Shown piece after piece: positions 8,083 through 15,533 of a stretch of 53,570 nucleotides of DNA. Origin of the DNA: Collinsella aerofaciens (lineage in GTDB: Bacteria > Actinomycetota > Coriobacteriia > Coriobacteriales > Coriobacteriaceae); NCBI RefSeq assembly GCF_005845035.1, contig NZ_SPFO01000018.1, positions 1 to 53,570 on the forward strand. The letters run 5' to 3'. A program made the position numbers and the translations under genes. Each line of letters opens with the position of its first letter. Positions within the stretch are counted from its first letter, which is position 1. The notes beneath the pieces are model-generated. The model searched no databases. It saw only the letters and a list, made by a program, of their open reading frames with translations, and had not been told where the DNA came from.

Positions 8083-8975
8083 CAGCCGAACCTCTTCTCA
8101 TCGATCGCATGCAACACGCAGGGCAGCATCATCCGGGCAGCGTACACGACATAGCCCAGCCACGGCGCCGGCACCGATAGTTGCGGGTAAAACGAATACT
8201 GCGTTGTCGCGGTCCATGCCACCGCCACCGCAGCGGCACCAAACACCGCAAGCCCAACCAGCGCGGCAACATCGCCGCGACCCAGCCGATACCGCGCGTA
8301 CGTCGTGCGACGTGTCGCGGCGCCCCATCCACGGGAGCGCATGGCGTCCGCGCGCTCCAGCGAATCTTCCATGCCCCAGCCCATCAACACGCTCGATGCC
8401 CGTAGGCGCGAACGCACGGGATCGGCCGGCGCGCGACCCGGCACATCAATCGCATCCTGCACCGCCAGTACCGTACGACCGCGGCGTAAAAACTGCGGGA
8501 TAAGCCGCATGCACATCGAGATCATGAGCGCGAGCACCGGCGCGGCGTTGCCCAAAAGCGCAAGTACCTTGTCGTATTCGAGCATCGACGCCGCGGCCTC
8601 AAACCACAGCACGCTCGCCACGAACAGCCCGCCCATGCACAGGCCGTAAACCATGCTCTCTAGATACACCGCACGCATGCCAATACGAAACAGCTCCGTC
8701 GAGCCCGATGCACTAAACAGCGGATTGAGCACCGCGATAATCAAAATCACCGGCAGCTGCCAGCGAAGCGCCCCCAACGTGCGCGCAGCACCGCGCGTCG
8801 CAAGCCCGTACGCCAGCCCGCCCGCAAGCGACAGCGCGATCAGCACCGGTTGCATCGAGAACATGGTGAGCCCCAGCGTCAGTACCATGTAGAGGGCCGG
8901 CACCGCCGGATGCGACATCGAGAATGCCGCGACGGGCTCGCCGCCAAACTCTTCTCGTATGTTGTCCACGGGCAC
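8082..8975 (-). CDS. ecfT: ECF transporter transmembrane component T
   Basis: A 297-aa membrane protein with hydrophobic segments near 25-80, 85-140, 145-165 and 240-290. It has the coupling-helix signature ADAMRSRGWG near 215; the Ala-Arg-Gly helices of EcfT contact the two ATPases. Also visible is the MRLIPQFLRRGR stretch common to the family. The start is a GTG at 8975 preceded by AGGGGA; a GTG two codons later is an alternative. It is the first gene of the operon, divergent from glmU across 193 nt in which no further gene is credible. Confidence 0.9.
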   Translation of the reverse strand: MPVDNIREEFGGEPVAAFSMSHPAVPALYMVLTLGLTMFSMQPVLIALSLAGGLAYGLATRGAARTLGALRWQLPVILIIAVLNPLFSASGSTELFRIGMRAVYLESMVYGLCMGGLFVASVLWFEAAASMLEYDKVLALLGNAAPVLALMISMCMRLIPQFLRRGRTVLAVQDAIDVPGRAPADPVRSRLRASSVLMGWGMEDSLERADAMRSRGWGAATRRTTYARYRLGRGDVAALVGLAVFGAAAVAVAWTATTQYSFYPQLSVPAPWLGYVVYAARMMLPCVLHAIDEKRFG

Positions 8976-9168
8976 CCCCGTCCCCTAGCTCAAACGACGG
9001 CTCCGTAGCACCGCCAACGCCGCACGCAAGCAGCGCAAACGCCACACCAGCGACGCAAGCCTCAACCGCCGCAAACCAATCGTTACGCGCTCATCATATG
9101 CCTGCGGTATCATATTGCGCCGTGTATCGTTTCCAAACACACGTCTCTATAACGTAACAGGAGATCAC

Positions 9169-10581
9169 ATGGACGCAACCGCAATTATCCTCGCTGCCGG
9201 CGAGGGCACCCGCATGAAGTCGAACCACTGCAAGGTTTCGCACAAGATCCTGGGCAAGCCCATGGTCCAGTGGATCGTCGACGCCACCATCAAGGCCGGC
9301 TGCAGCCGCGTCGTGGTCGTCATCGGCAGCCACGCCGACGAAATGCGCGCCCTGATCGACGGCGCCTACGCCAACAGCGCCACCAAGGTCGAGTGCGTCG
9401 AGCAGACCGAGCGCCTGGGCACCGGCCACGCCGTGAAGGTCGCACTCGAGGCCTGCGGCATCACGCAAGGCCCGGTCGTCGTGCTCAACGGCGACTTGCC
9501 GCTCATCACCGCCGACACCGTCGCCAAGTTCGCGCAAACCGTCGCCACCGGCGAGCTCGCCTGCACCGTCATGACCATGACCCCGCCCGATCCTTTCGGC
9601 TACGGCCGCATCAAGCTGGGCGCCGATGGTCAGATCGAGCGCATCATCGAGCAGAAGGACTGCACGCCCGAGCAGGCCGCCACGCTGCTGGAGTGCAACG
9701 CCGGCTGCTACGCCTTCGACGGCGCGCAGCTCGCCGCCCACATCGACGAGATCGGCAACGACAACGCGCAGTCCGAGTACTACCTGCCCGACATGCTCGA
9801 GATTCTCAAAGGCCACGGCCAGGCAGTCTCCATCTTCCACTGCGATGACTACCGCGACGGCCTGGGCGTCAACAGCCGCATCCAGCTCGCGCAGCTCACC
9901 GCCATCGCGCGCGACCGCATCAACGAGCACTGGATGGCCGAGGGCGTCACCTTCATCGATCCCACGCAGGCCTGGATCGGCCCCGATGCCGTCATCGGCC
10001 GAGACACCATCGTGTGGCCGCAGACGCACCTGATCGGCCACGTCACCGTGGGCGAGGAGTGCCAGCTCGGCCCCAACAGCCGCCTCACCGACACTACCGT
10101 CGGCAGCGGCTGCACCATCGATGAGACTATCGCCATCGAGGCCGTCATCGAGAACGGCGTCGACTGCGGCCCGCGCGCCTACCTGCGCCCGGGTACCCAC
10201 ATGCTCGACGGCTCCAAGGCCGGCACGCACGTGGAGATCAAGAAGTCCACGATCGGTGAGGGCTCCAAGGTGCCGCACCTGTCCTACATCGGCGACACCA
10301 CCATGGGCTCCGGCGTCAACGTAGGCGCGGGCTCTATCACCTGCAACTACGACGGCGTCCACAAGCACAAGACCGTCATCGGCAAGGATGCCTTCATCGG
10401 TTCTGACACCATGATGGTCGCGCCCGCCCAGATTGGCGACGGTGCGCTCGTGGCCGCCGGCTCCGTCATCACCGAGCCGGTCCCGGCTGACGCACTCGGC
10501 CTGGGTCGTGCCCGTCAGGTAAACATTGAGGGCTGGGCTGCCGATTATCGCCGCCGTCTGCACGAGGACGACGAGGTATAA
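9169..10581 (+). CDS. glmU: Bifunctional GlcNAc-1-P uridyltransferase / GlcN-1-P acetyltransferase
   Basis: Makes UDP-GlcNAc for peptidoglycan. The N-terminal nucleotidyltransferase shows LAAGEGTRMK at 8-17, the uridine pocket LGTGHAV and VLNGDLPL. The C-terminal left-handed beta-helix (about 255-455) carries hexapeptide repeats, YLRPGTH, the catalytic His in VPHLSYIGD, NVGAGSITCNYDG and VAAGSVI. The protein is 470 aa. The ATG at 9169 has CAGGAG 5 nt upstream, and the next residues fit GlmU; upstream ATGs would add a leader. It is followed by a terminator and prs, the same order as in Bacillus. Confidence 0.96.
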   Translation: MDATAIILAAGEGTRMKSNHCKVSHKILGKPMVQWIVDATIKAGCSRVVVVIGSHADEMRALIDGAYANSATKVECVEQTERLGTGHAVKVALEACGITQGPVVVLNGDLPLITADTVAKFAQTVATGELACTVMTMTPPDPFGYGRIKLGADGQIERIIEQKDCTPEQAATLLECNAGCYAFDGAQLAAHIDEIGNDNAQSEYYLPDMLEILKGHGQAVSIFHCDDYRDGLGVNSRIQLAQLTAIARDRINEHWMAEGVTFIDPTQAWIGPDAVIGRDTIVWPQTHLIGHVTVGEECQLGPNSRLTDTTVGSGCTIDETIAIEAVIENGVDCGPRAYLRPGTHMLDGSKAGTHVEIKKSTIGEGSKVPHLSYIGDTTMGSGVNVGAGSITCNYDGVHKHKTVIGKDAFIGSDTMMVAPAQIGDGALVAAGSVITEPVPADALGLGRARQVNIEGWAADYRRRLHEDDEV

Positions 10582-10598
10582 CGTTTTACCAAGCATCT

Positions 10599-10632
10599 AA
10601 GGAGCTGTTCCCATGGGGGCGGCTCCTTTTTC
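10599..10632 (+). terminator. Rho-independent terminator after glmU
   Basis: The arms AAGGAGC/GCTCCTT, with an inner CCC/GGG pairing, are followed by a T-run and lie 17 nt after the glmU stop. Confidence 0.75.
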
Positions 10633-10772
10633 TATCGTGACCTGCGCAACCGGATGAGTGGTCGGTTCGTGTCCGTTGACGGTAAAGACGTTATCAAGAC
10701 CCGATAAACCCCGCCGCGCGGTTACAATGCAACAAGGCATCTATATGGCATTCGATATAAAGGAGAAGGGTA

Positions 10773-11759
10773 ATGCCGATTAATGATCCCGAGAAGTCGG
10801 AGAATATGCGCAAGTCCATCCGCGTGTATTCCGGTTCCTCCAACCGTCCCCTCGCTCAGAAGATTGCTGAGTACCTTGGGGTCGAGCTTTCGGGCCTTAC
10901 GCTAAAGCAGTTCGCCAATGGTGAGATTTACGCCCGCTACGACGAGACCGTCCGCGGCGCCGACGTCTTCCTGATTCAGTCCGTGGCCGGCGGCAACGTC
11001 AACGACATGCTCATGGAGCTGCTCATCGCCACCGACGCTGCCAAGCGCGCATCCGCCCGCTCCATCACCGCCGTTATCACCCACTACGGCTATGCCCGCC
11101 AGGACCGCAAGGCCGGCCCGCGCGAGCCCATCACCGCCCGCCTCGTCGCCAACCTACTCGAGCGCGCCGGCGTCAACCGCATCATTACCCTCGACCTGCA
11201 CCAGGGTCAGATCCAGGGCTTCTTTGATATCCCGGTTAACCACCTGTCCGCGCTGCCGCTGTTTGGCCAGTACTACAACGACATGCACTTCGACACCGAT
11301 AACCTGGTTGTCGTCTCCCCCGACGTGGGTCGTGCCAAGGCCGCCAAGAAGCTGTCCGACATGCTCGGCTGCGACCTGGCCATCGCCCACAAGGGCCGTC
11401 CGCGCCACAACGCCGCCGAGGTCATGGGCATCATCGGTGACATCAAGGGCAAGACCTGCATCATCAACGACGACATGATCGACACCGCTGGCACCCTGTG
11501 CGCCAACGTCAAGGAGCTCAAGGCTATGGGCGCTGGCGACATCTACGTCTGCGCCACCCACGGCATCTTCTCCGGTCCGGCCATCGAGCGTCTGAACGAC
11601 GCCCCGATTGTCGAGTGCCTCGTCACCGACGCCATTCCCGTCGAGGTCGGCGGCAAGATCAAGACCATCTCGGTCGCCGAGGAGTTCGCTCAGGCCATCT
11701 CCGCCGTTTACCACGAGGAGCCCGTCTCCACGCTCGTCGGCGGCGACTTCGCGCTGTAA
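10773..11759 (+). CDS. prs: Ribose-phosphate pyrophosphokinase (PRPP synthase)
   Basis: Transfers pyrophosphate from ATP to ribose-5-phosphate, giving PRPP for purines, pyrimidines, NAD, His and Trp. 328 aa, class I. Visible are the catalytic flexible loop YGYARQDRKAGPREPI, DLHQGQIQGFFDIP, VVVSPDVGRAKAA and the PRPP loop NDDMIDTAGTL. AAAGGAGAAGG precedes the ATG. A -10-like TACAAT at 10723 may belong to its promoter, but no matching -35 is seen. A strong terminator follows, after which an accessory insert begins. Confidence 0.97.
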   Translation: MPINDPEKSENMRKSIRVYSGSSNRPLAQKIAEYLGVELSGLTLKQFANGEIYARYDETVRGADVFLIQSVAGGNVNDMLMELLIATDAAKRASARSITAVITHYGYARQDRKAGPREPITARLVANLLERAGVNRIITLDLHQGQIQGFFDIPVNHLSALPLFGQYYNDMHFDTDNLVVVSPDVGRAKAAKKLSDMLGCDLAIAHKGRPRHNAAEVMGIIGDIKGKTCIINDDMIDTAGTLCANVKELKAMGAGDIYVCATHGIFSGPAIERLNDAPIVECLVTDAIPVEVGGKIKTISVAEEFAQAISAVYHEEPVSTLVGGDFAL

Positions 11760-11793
11760 TCCAGCGTGCATCTCATCATCTTTGGTGTTTTTA

Positions 11794-11825
11794 AAGGGTC
11801 GGAAGCTCGCTTCCGACCCTTTTTC
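11794..11825 (+). terminator. Rho-independent terminator after prs
   Basis: A near-perfect stem with arms AGGGTCGGAAG/CTTCCGACCCT is followed by TTTTT, 36 nt after the stop. Confidence 0.92.
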
Positions 11826-11845
11826 TACCCCTCGACAACTTGCTA

Positions 11846-12049
11846 TGGACAGTTAGTTCAGATTTGTATTTATTTAGGCATTCGTTTGGGTCATTTAATA
11901 CGTCGAAAGCTCTCTTGCCGGCATAATTCCGCTCGATCCCTCCGCCTATGGATCTCTTCACCATGCCATTGGCCCCATTTTGCCCACCGATTCCTTCAAC
12001 AACGGCAATACACCCCGGTCGCCTTATACAAATCTGAACTAACTGCCCA
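11846..12049. repeat. 204-bp terminal-inverted-repeat element, copy A
   Basis: It starts with TGGACAGTTAGTTCAGAT followed by TTGTAT and ends with the reverse complement, with one mismatch in 24 bp. The termini are shared with copies B (13374-13576) and C (40150-40353). The 156-nt interior shows no convincing similarity to B or C, although the total length is the same. No ORF inside is credible and no target-site duplication is evident. It begins 21 nt after the prs terminator and is followed by 165 nt of non-coding DNA before the nuclease-like gene. Confidence 0.85.
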
Positions 12050-12159
12050 ACACCCACCTCAGTAGATGCCTCCAAGGCCAGCACATCGCTCCATTCTCCA
12101 CTTTTTCAAGGAATTCCACATGATCACGCTACCGCCCGCGGCGCGCGACACCCCTTTGA

Positions 12160-12191
12160 GCGAAAAGAACGATACGGCAATATCGTTTCGC
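12160..12191 (+). promoter_or_regulatory. Palindromic operator candidate upstream of the AbiEi-like gene
   Basis: Nested inverted repeat: GCGAAA...TTTCGC outside and AACGATA...TATCGTT inside, ending 24 nt before the ATG at 12215. There is no Shine-Dalgarno in front of that ATG. A TANNNT box (TACCTT, 12203-12208) ends 6 nt before it, which would suit a leaderless transcript. AbiEi-type regulators are known to bind inverted repeats upstream of their own operon, so autoregulation is a reasonable inference. Confidence 0.45.
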
Positions 12192-12214
12192 CAACGGATT
12201 AGTACCTTATAGCT

Positions 12215-13342
12215 ATGACGACCGTGATTTCACATCTCTCCGCCCTCCGCGCAATTCGCCGCGCTCGACGGGCGTACTCCGCCCTTCCCTGGGACGCCAT
12301 CGATGACGAGCAACAGACACAAGCCCTCGAAGGTTGCGTTCCCAACAAGGACGCCATAGACTTTGCGGCCCTTGCAATACTTGACGCCTGGAGCGAAGAC
12401 GACCCCGAGTGTCTAGATCTCTTTGTTGCGGGCGGCAACAACAGACGGCCCGACGGACGGCTCCTCCAGCACACCATCACCGCCCCTCTTCCCCAAGGTG
12501 CGATCATGCACATTGAATCCGACATCTACGCAACGTCTCCCGCCATGACGGCCATGCTTTGTTCCAAAAATGAATCAGTTGCCAAAACCTTAATGCTTCT
12601 CATGGAGCTGCTCGGAACCTACTCACTTCCGCCCGAGGCAACTTACCCCATCGCCTACGACGACACGTGGCCCAAGGCCAACAGCTTCGAAGCGATGGAC
12701 GACCTCGATTGCCAGGGCGACCAACCGACACCCGAAAAGCCAGCCGAAACACGCTACGAACAGGCACACTATAGATGCGAACCCGCTACAACCATCGAAG
12801 AGCTCGAGGCAGTCGCACGGTTTGCCAAAAGTAGTTCCTACGCCTCGTTTCGTACGGCTGTCAAACTCGCCCGGGCCGGATCCGCATCCCCAGCGGAATC
12901 ATTGATGTTCGCCGTCCTGGGCGCGCCCATGCGCTTTGGCGGATTCGGGTGTTGCAGTTTGCCCATGGGAGGCCTGCTGCTCAACTATCGTGTCGATTTC
13001 GACACCCTTGCGGTCAACATGTCCTCGGGCATCCCCTACGCCATCTGCGACTTATATTGCCCGGCCGCCGGAGTCGACAACGAATACAACGGAATTGGAC
13101 ATGAGTTTCAAAACGCCCGCATCCACGATGGCAATCGCAACAATGGCCTTAAAGCCATGGGTATCCACGTCCTGGTTATCAATCGTGACCAAATGAAGGA
13201 CCTTGTTGCACTCGAAGCCTTCGCCCAGACGACGCATCGACTTGCGGGGGTTCGATTCCGCTACCGCATCAAGGGTTATCGCAAGCGTCAGGCTGCCTGG
13301 CTCAACGCCCTGCGGGCCGGAATCGGCCTCGCGCCGGTCTAA
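12215..13342 (+). CDS. AbiEi-like middle region plus PD-(D/E)XK/DUF559-type C-terminal domain
   Basis: 375 aa, of a type I recognise from Coriobacteria. The middle (about 105-150) has IYATSPAMTAMLC and LLMELLGTYSLP, resembling the AbiEi antitoxin/regulator core. A linker near 225-255 has SASPAESLMFAVLGAP. The C-terminus resembles Vsr/DUF559 nucleases: D279 in CDLYCP, E290 and H296 in NEYNG..H, D305 and R308 in HDGNR, then GIHVLVINRDQM. These positions fit a PD-(D/E)XK active site, but activity is unproven. The gene stands alone, is lower in GC than its neighbours, and is bracketed by 204-bp elements A and B inside the housekeeping order prs-pth, which suggests acquisition. It could be a defence or toxin-antitoxin-derived protein. 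Confidence 0.7.
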   Translation: MTTVISHLSALRAIRRARRAYSALPWDAIDDEQQTQALEGCVPNKDAIDFAALAILDAWSEDDPECLDLFVAGGNNRRPDGRLLQHTITAPLPQGAIMHIESDIYATSPAMTAMLCSKNESVAKTLMLLMELLGTYSLPPEATYPIAYDDTWPKANSFEAMDDLDCQGDQPTPEKPAETRYEQAHYRCEPATTIEELEAVARFAKSSSYASFRTAVKLARAGSASPAESLMFAVLGAPMRFGGFGCCSLPMGGLLLNYRVDFDTLAVNMSSGIPYAICDLYCPAAGVDNEYNGIGHEFQNARIHDGNRNNGLKAMGIHVLVINRDQMKDLVALEAFAQTTHRLAGVRFRYRIKGYRKRQAAWLNALRAGIGLAPV

Positions 13343-13373
13343 AAGACTTTTACCCAGTGTTACCTAGCATGGC

Positions 13374-13576
13374 TGGACAGTTAGTTCAGATTTGTATAAA
13401 AAGACGGCTAATATCGAGGTAGTTTGCCGCCATCCCGGCGCCAGTCACCTCATTTGAAGACTCGAAAGATCTGAAATAGCGCAAAATGTGCTCCCCAAAG
13501 CGCCGTGGCAGTTCCGCGGTCCCAATTTTGACAGTCAAAGACCTCTTGGTTTATACAAATCTGAACTAACTGTCCA
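13374..13576. repeat. 203-bp terminal-inverted-repeat element, copy B
   Basis: Same termini as copies A and C. Here the terminal repeat is perfect and extends to 27 bp (through GTATAAA). The interior differs from A and C. It starts 32 nt after the nuclease-like gene stop and ends 115 nt before pth; the remaining intergenic DNA up to 13690 shows only the pth ribosome site. Confidence 0.85.
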
Positions 13577-13690
13577 CCCCGGCTTCTGACGACTGCCTAA
13601 ACGCCCTCATACAGCCTCAATCACCCGCCATTTGACAGCAGCAACGGGGTCGCTCACCATAGCAGGCGACAAATCAACGAAAGGATGAAC

Positions 13691-14320
13691 ATGGCAGCTG
13701 CACAGCCGCTTAAGATTCGCATGGTTGCCGGACTTGGCAACCCTGGCGATGAGTATGCCGAGACCCGCCACAACGCTGGCTTCAAAGCGATCGACGAGTT
13801 GGCCCGTCAGGCCGGCGTCACGTACTGGAAAAACCAGGCCGGCGCCGAGGTCGCGCTCATCAACATCAACGATCCCGAGGAAGAGGGCGGTAAGCGCCAG
13901 ATTGTACTGGTCAAGCCGCAGTCGTATATGAATACCTCGGGTGGCCCCATCTCCAAGCTCTGCCGCGAGTACAAGATCAAGGCCGAGGAGCTGCTCGTAA
14001 TCCACGACGAGCTCGACATTCCCGCCGGCGACGTACGTGTTAAGGTGGGCGGTGGCCACGCCGGTCACAACGGCCTGCGCTCCATCATCGACAAGATGGG
14101 CAGCCGCGACTTCAGCCGCATCCGCACCGGCATCGGCAACCCTCCCGGCAAGATGGCCGTCGCCGACTACGTGCTTAAGCAGCTGCGCGCCCGCGAGGCC
14201 GAGGATTTCCAGGACACCTGCGCCCGCGCCGCAGATGCCGCCGGTCTGGCAATCGTGCACGGCGTGATCTATGCCCGCGACCACGTCAACGGCGCCGCCT
14301 CCGCCAACGGCAAGCACTAA
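13691..14320 (+). CDS. pth: Peptidyl-tRNA hydrolase
   Basis: Cleaves peptidyl-tRNA released from stalled ribosomes. 209 aa, the usual length. Motifs: GLGNPGDEY near the start, catalytic His in ETRHNAGF, KPQSYMNTSG, HDELDIPAG, GGGHAGHNGLRSI. The ATG at 13691 is chosen because AAAGGA lies 5 nt upstream; the ATG at 13685 overlaps that ribosome site. Hairpins follow the stop. Confidence 0.95.
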   Translation: MAAAQPLKIRMVAGLGNPGDEYAETRHNAGFKAIDELARQAGVTYWKNQAGAEVALININDPEEEGGKRQIVLVKPQSYMNTSGGPISKLCREYKIKAEELLVIHDELDIPAGDVRVKVGGGHAGHNGLRSIIDKMGSRDFSRIRTGIGNPPGKMAVADYVLKQLRAREAEDFQDTCARAADAAGLAIVHGVIYARDHVNGAASANGKH

Positions 14321-14510
14321 AACCTATCATTTAGGGATAGGTTTATTTTGGCAGGTTTTAACTGCGGAAACGCCGCAGCGGCCGCATCGCAATAAACCGC
14401 GCACCGCCATACACACATAGCACCCCAAAGGGGGCCGACCTCATTGCAACCCGAGGCTGGCCCCTTTGCCGTTTTACCCGATAAAACCTGCCAAAATAAA
14501 CCTCTCCCCC
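14321..14510. repeat. Composite inverted-repeat region after pth, including terminator hairpins
   Basis: Outer arms of 25 bp with one mismatch (14335-14359 and 14483-14507; shared word GGTTTATTTTGGCAGGTTTT) enclose about 120 nt. Inside are a CTGCGG/CCGCAG hairpin (14361-14378) and a larger stem starting AAAGGGG and ending GGCCCCTTT (14427-14466) with T-rich sequence after it. A further stem ACCTATC/GATAGGT (14322-14342) is followed by T-rich sequence and is a plausible pth terminator. A related word recurs between purM and purF. The rest of the gap to 14693 holds only a -10-like box and the next ribosome site. Confidence 0.6.
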
Positions 14511-14582
14511 TTTGGTAGGCCAAAGTGGATAAACCCTGCTCCCAACCGCCGAAGACACACGTAAGTGACATGTCCATGAGGG

Positions 14583-14588
14583 TATAAT
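14583..14588 (+). promoter_or_regulatory. -10 box candidate upstream of the NfnA-like gene
   Basis: A perfect TATAAT about 105 nt before the start codon. No convincing TTGACA-like hexamer stands at 16-19 nt spacing, so the promoter call rests on the -10 alone. Confidence 0.35.
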
Positions 14589-14693
14589 TTGCACCGTATG
14601 TCTGCACAACGCCTGTGCACGTACGGTTTTATTCGGGCTACCGTCCATTTCCGTGGAGGCACGGTTCGGCGGCCCTAACAAGAGAGGGGTTCT

Positions 14694-15533
14694 ATGTATA
14701 AGATCCTGGAGAAGACGCAGTTCTCGGAGAAGGTGTTCAAGTTCCGCATCGAGGCGCCCGCAATCGCCAAGCATGCGCACGCTGGACAGTTCCTCATGGT
14801 CCGCGCCAACGAGACGGGCGAGCGCGTCCCGTTTACCCTGGCCGGCTGGAACGGTGACGAGGGCTGGGTCGAGTTCATCTTCATGGTGATCGGCAAGACC
14901 ACCGAGATGCTTTCCACCTACGAGGCCGGCGAGTCGCTGCGCGACGTCGTGGGCCCGCTGGGCGTTCCCACCGAGATGGCCGAGGGCCCCTGCGCCGTCA
15001 TTGGCGGCGGCGTCGGCCTGGCAATTGCCTTCCCGGTCGCCAAGCACCTGGTCGAGACCGGTCACGAAGTTCACGCCATCATGGGCGCCCGCACCAAGGA
15101 CCTCCTGCTCATGGAGGACCAGTTCCGCGAGCTCCTCGACGAGGACCACATCCACATCACCACCGACGACGGCTCCTACGGCGAGCAGGGCGTTGTTACC
15201 GCTCCGCTGGAGCGCCTGCTGCAGGACAAGGCCGTGAGCCAGGTCTTCTGCGTCGGCCCCGTTCCGATGATGAAGTTCTCGACCCTCACTGCCCAGAAGT
15301 ACGACACCCCCATCACCGCGTCCCTCAACCCCATCATGGTTGACGGCACCGGCATGTGCGGCTGCTGCCGCGTCGAGGTGGGCGGCGTGACCAAGTTCGC
15401 TTGCGTCGACGGCCCCGACTTCGATGCCACCCTGGTCGACTGGGATGACCTTCGTGCCCGCCAGGCCGCTTACCGTTCCGAAGAGGGCGAGTCCCTCAAG
15501 GCCTATGAGGAAAAGAGCTGCGCATGCCACTAG
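14694..15533 (+). CDS. NfnA-like FAD/NAD-binding [2Fe-2S] subunit (sulfide/dihydroorotate dehydrogenase-type)
   Basis: 279 aa, ferredoxin-NADP reductase fold. An N-terminal FAD barrel contains VPFTLAGW (about 42-49); the NAD domain has AVIGGGVGLAIAFPVAK. The C-terminal cluster motif D-G-T-G-M-C-G-C-C-R-V with a later Cys in KFACVDG gives one Asp and three Cys ligands, as in NfnA of Thermotoga. With the next gene it could form the electron-bifurcating NADH-dependent ferredoxin:NADP oxidoreductase or a GltA-type system. The pair overlaps by 10 nt, which supports a complex. AAGAGAGGGG lies before the ATG. Confidence 0.85.
   Translation: MYKILEKTQFSEKVFKFRIEAPAIAKHAHAGQFLMVRANETGERVPFTLAGWNGDEGWVEFIFMVIGKTTEMLSTYEAGESLRDVVGPLGVPTEMAEGPCAVIGGGVGLAIAFPVAKHLVETGHEVHAIMGARTKDLLLMEDQFRELLDEDHIHITTDDGSYGEQGVVTAPLERLLQDKAVSQVFCVGPVPMMKFSTLTAQKYDTPITASLNPIMVDGTGMCGCCRVEVGGVTKFACVDGPDFDATLVDWDDLRARQAAYRSEEGESLKAYEEKSCACH

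Noticed and set aside
8985..9114. Possible 42-codon peptide or lost lipoprotein gene upstream of ecfT
   Set aside because: The frame is Arg/Leu-rich without a signal peptide or ribosome site; more likely plain promoter DNA between divergent genes.
11791..12084. Open frames of about 100 codons on both strands across element A
   Set aside because: They read through the terminator and both inverted ends, are not matched by frames in copies B or C, lack ribosome sites and resemble no protein family.
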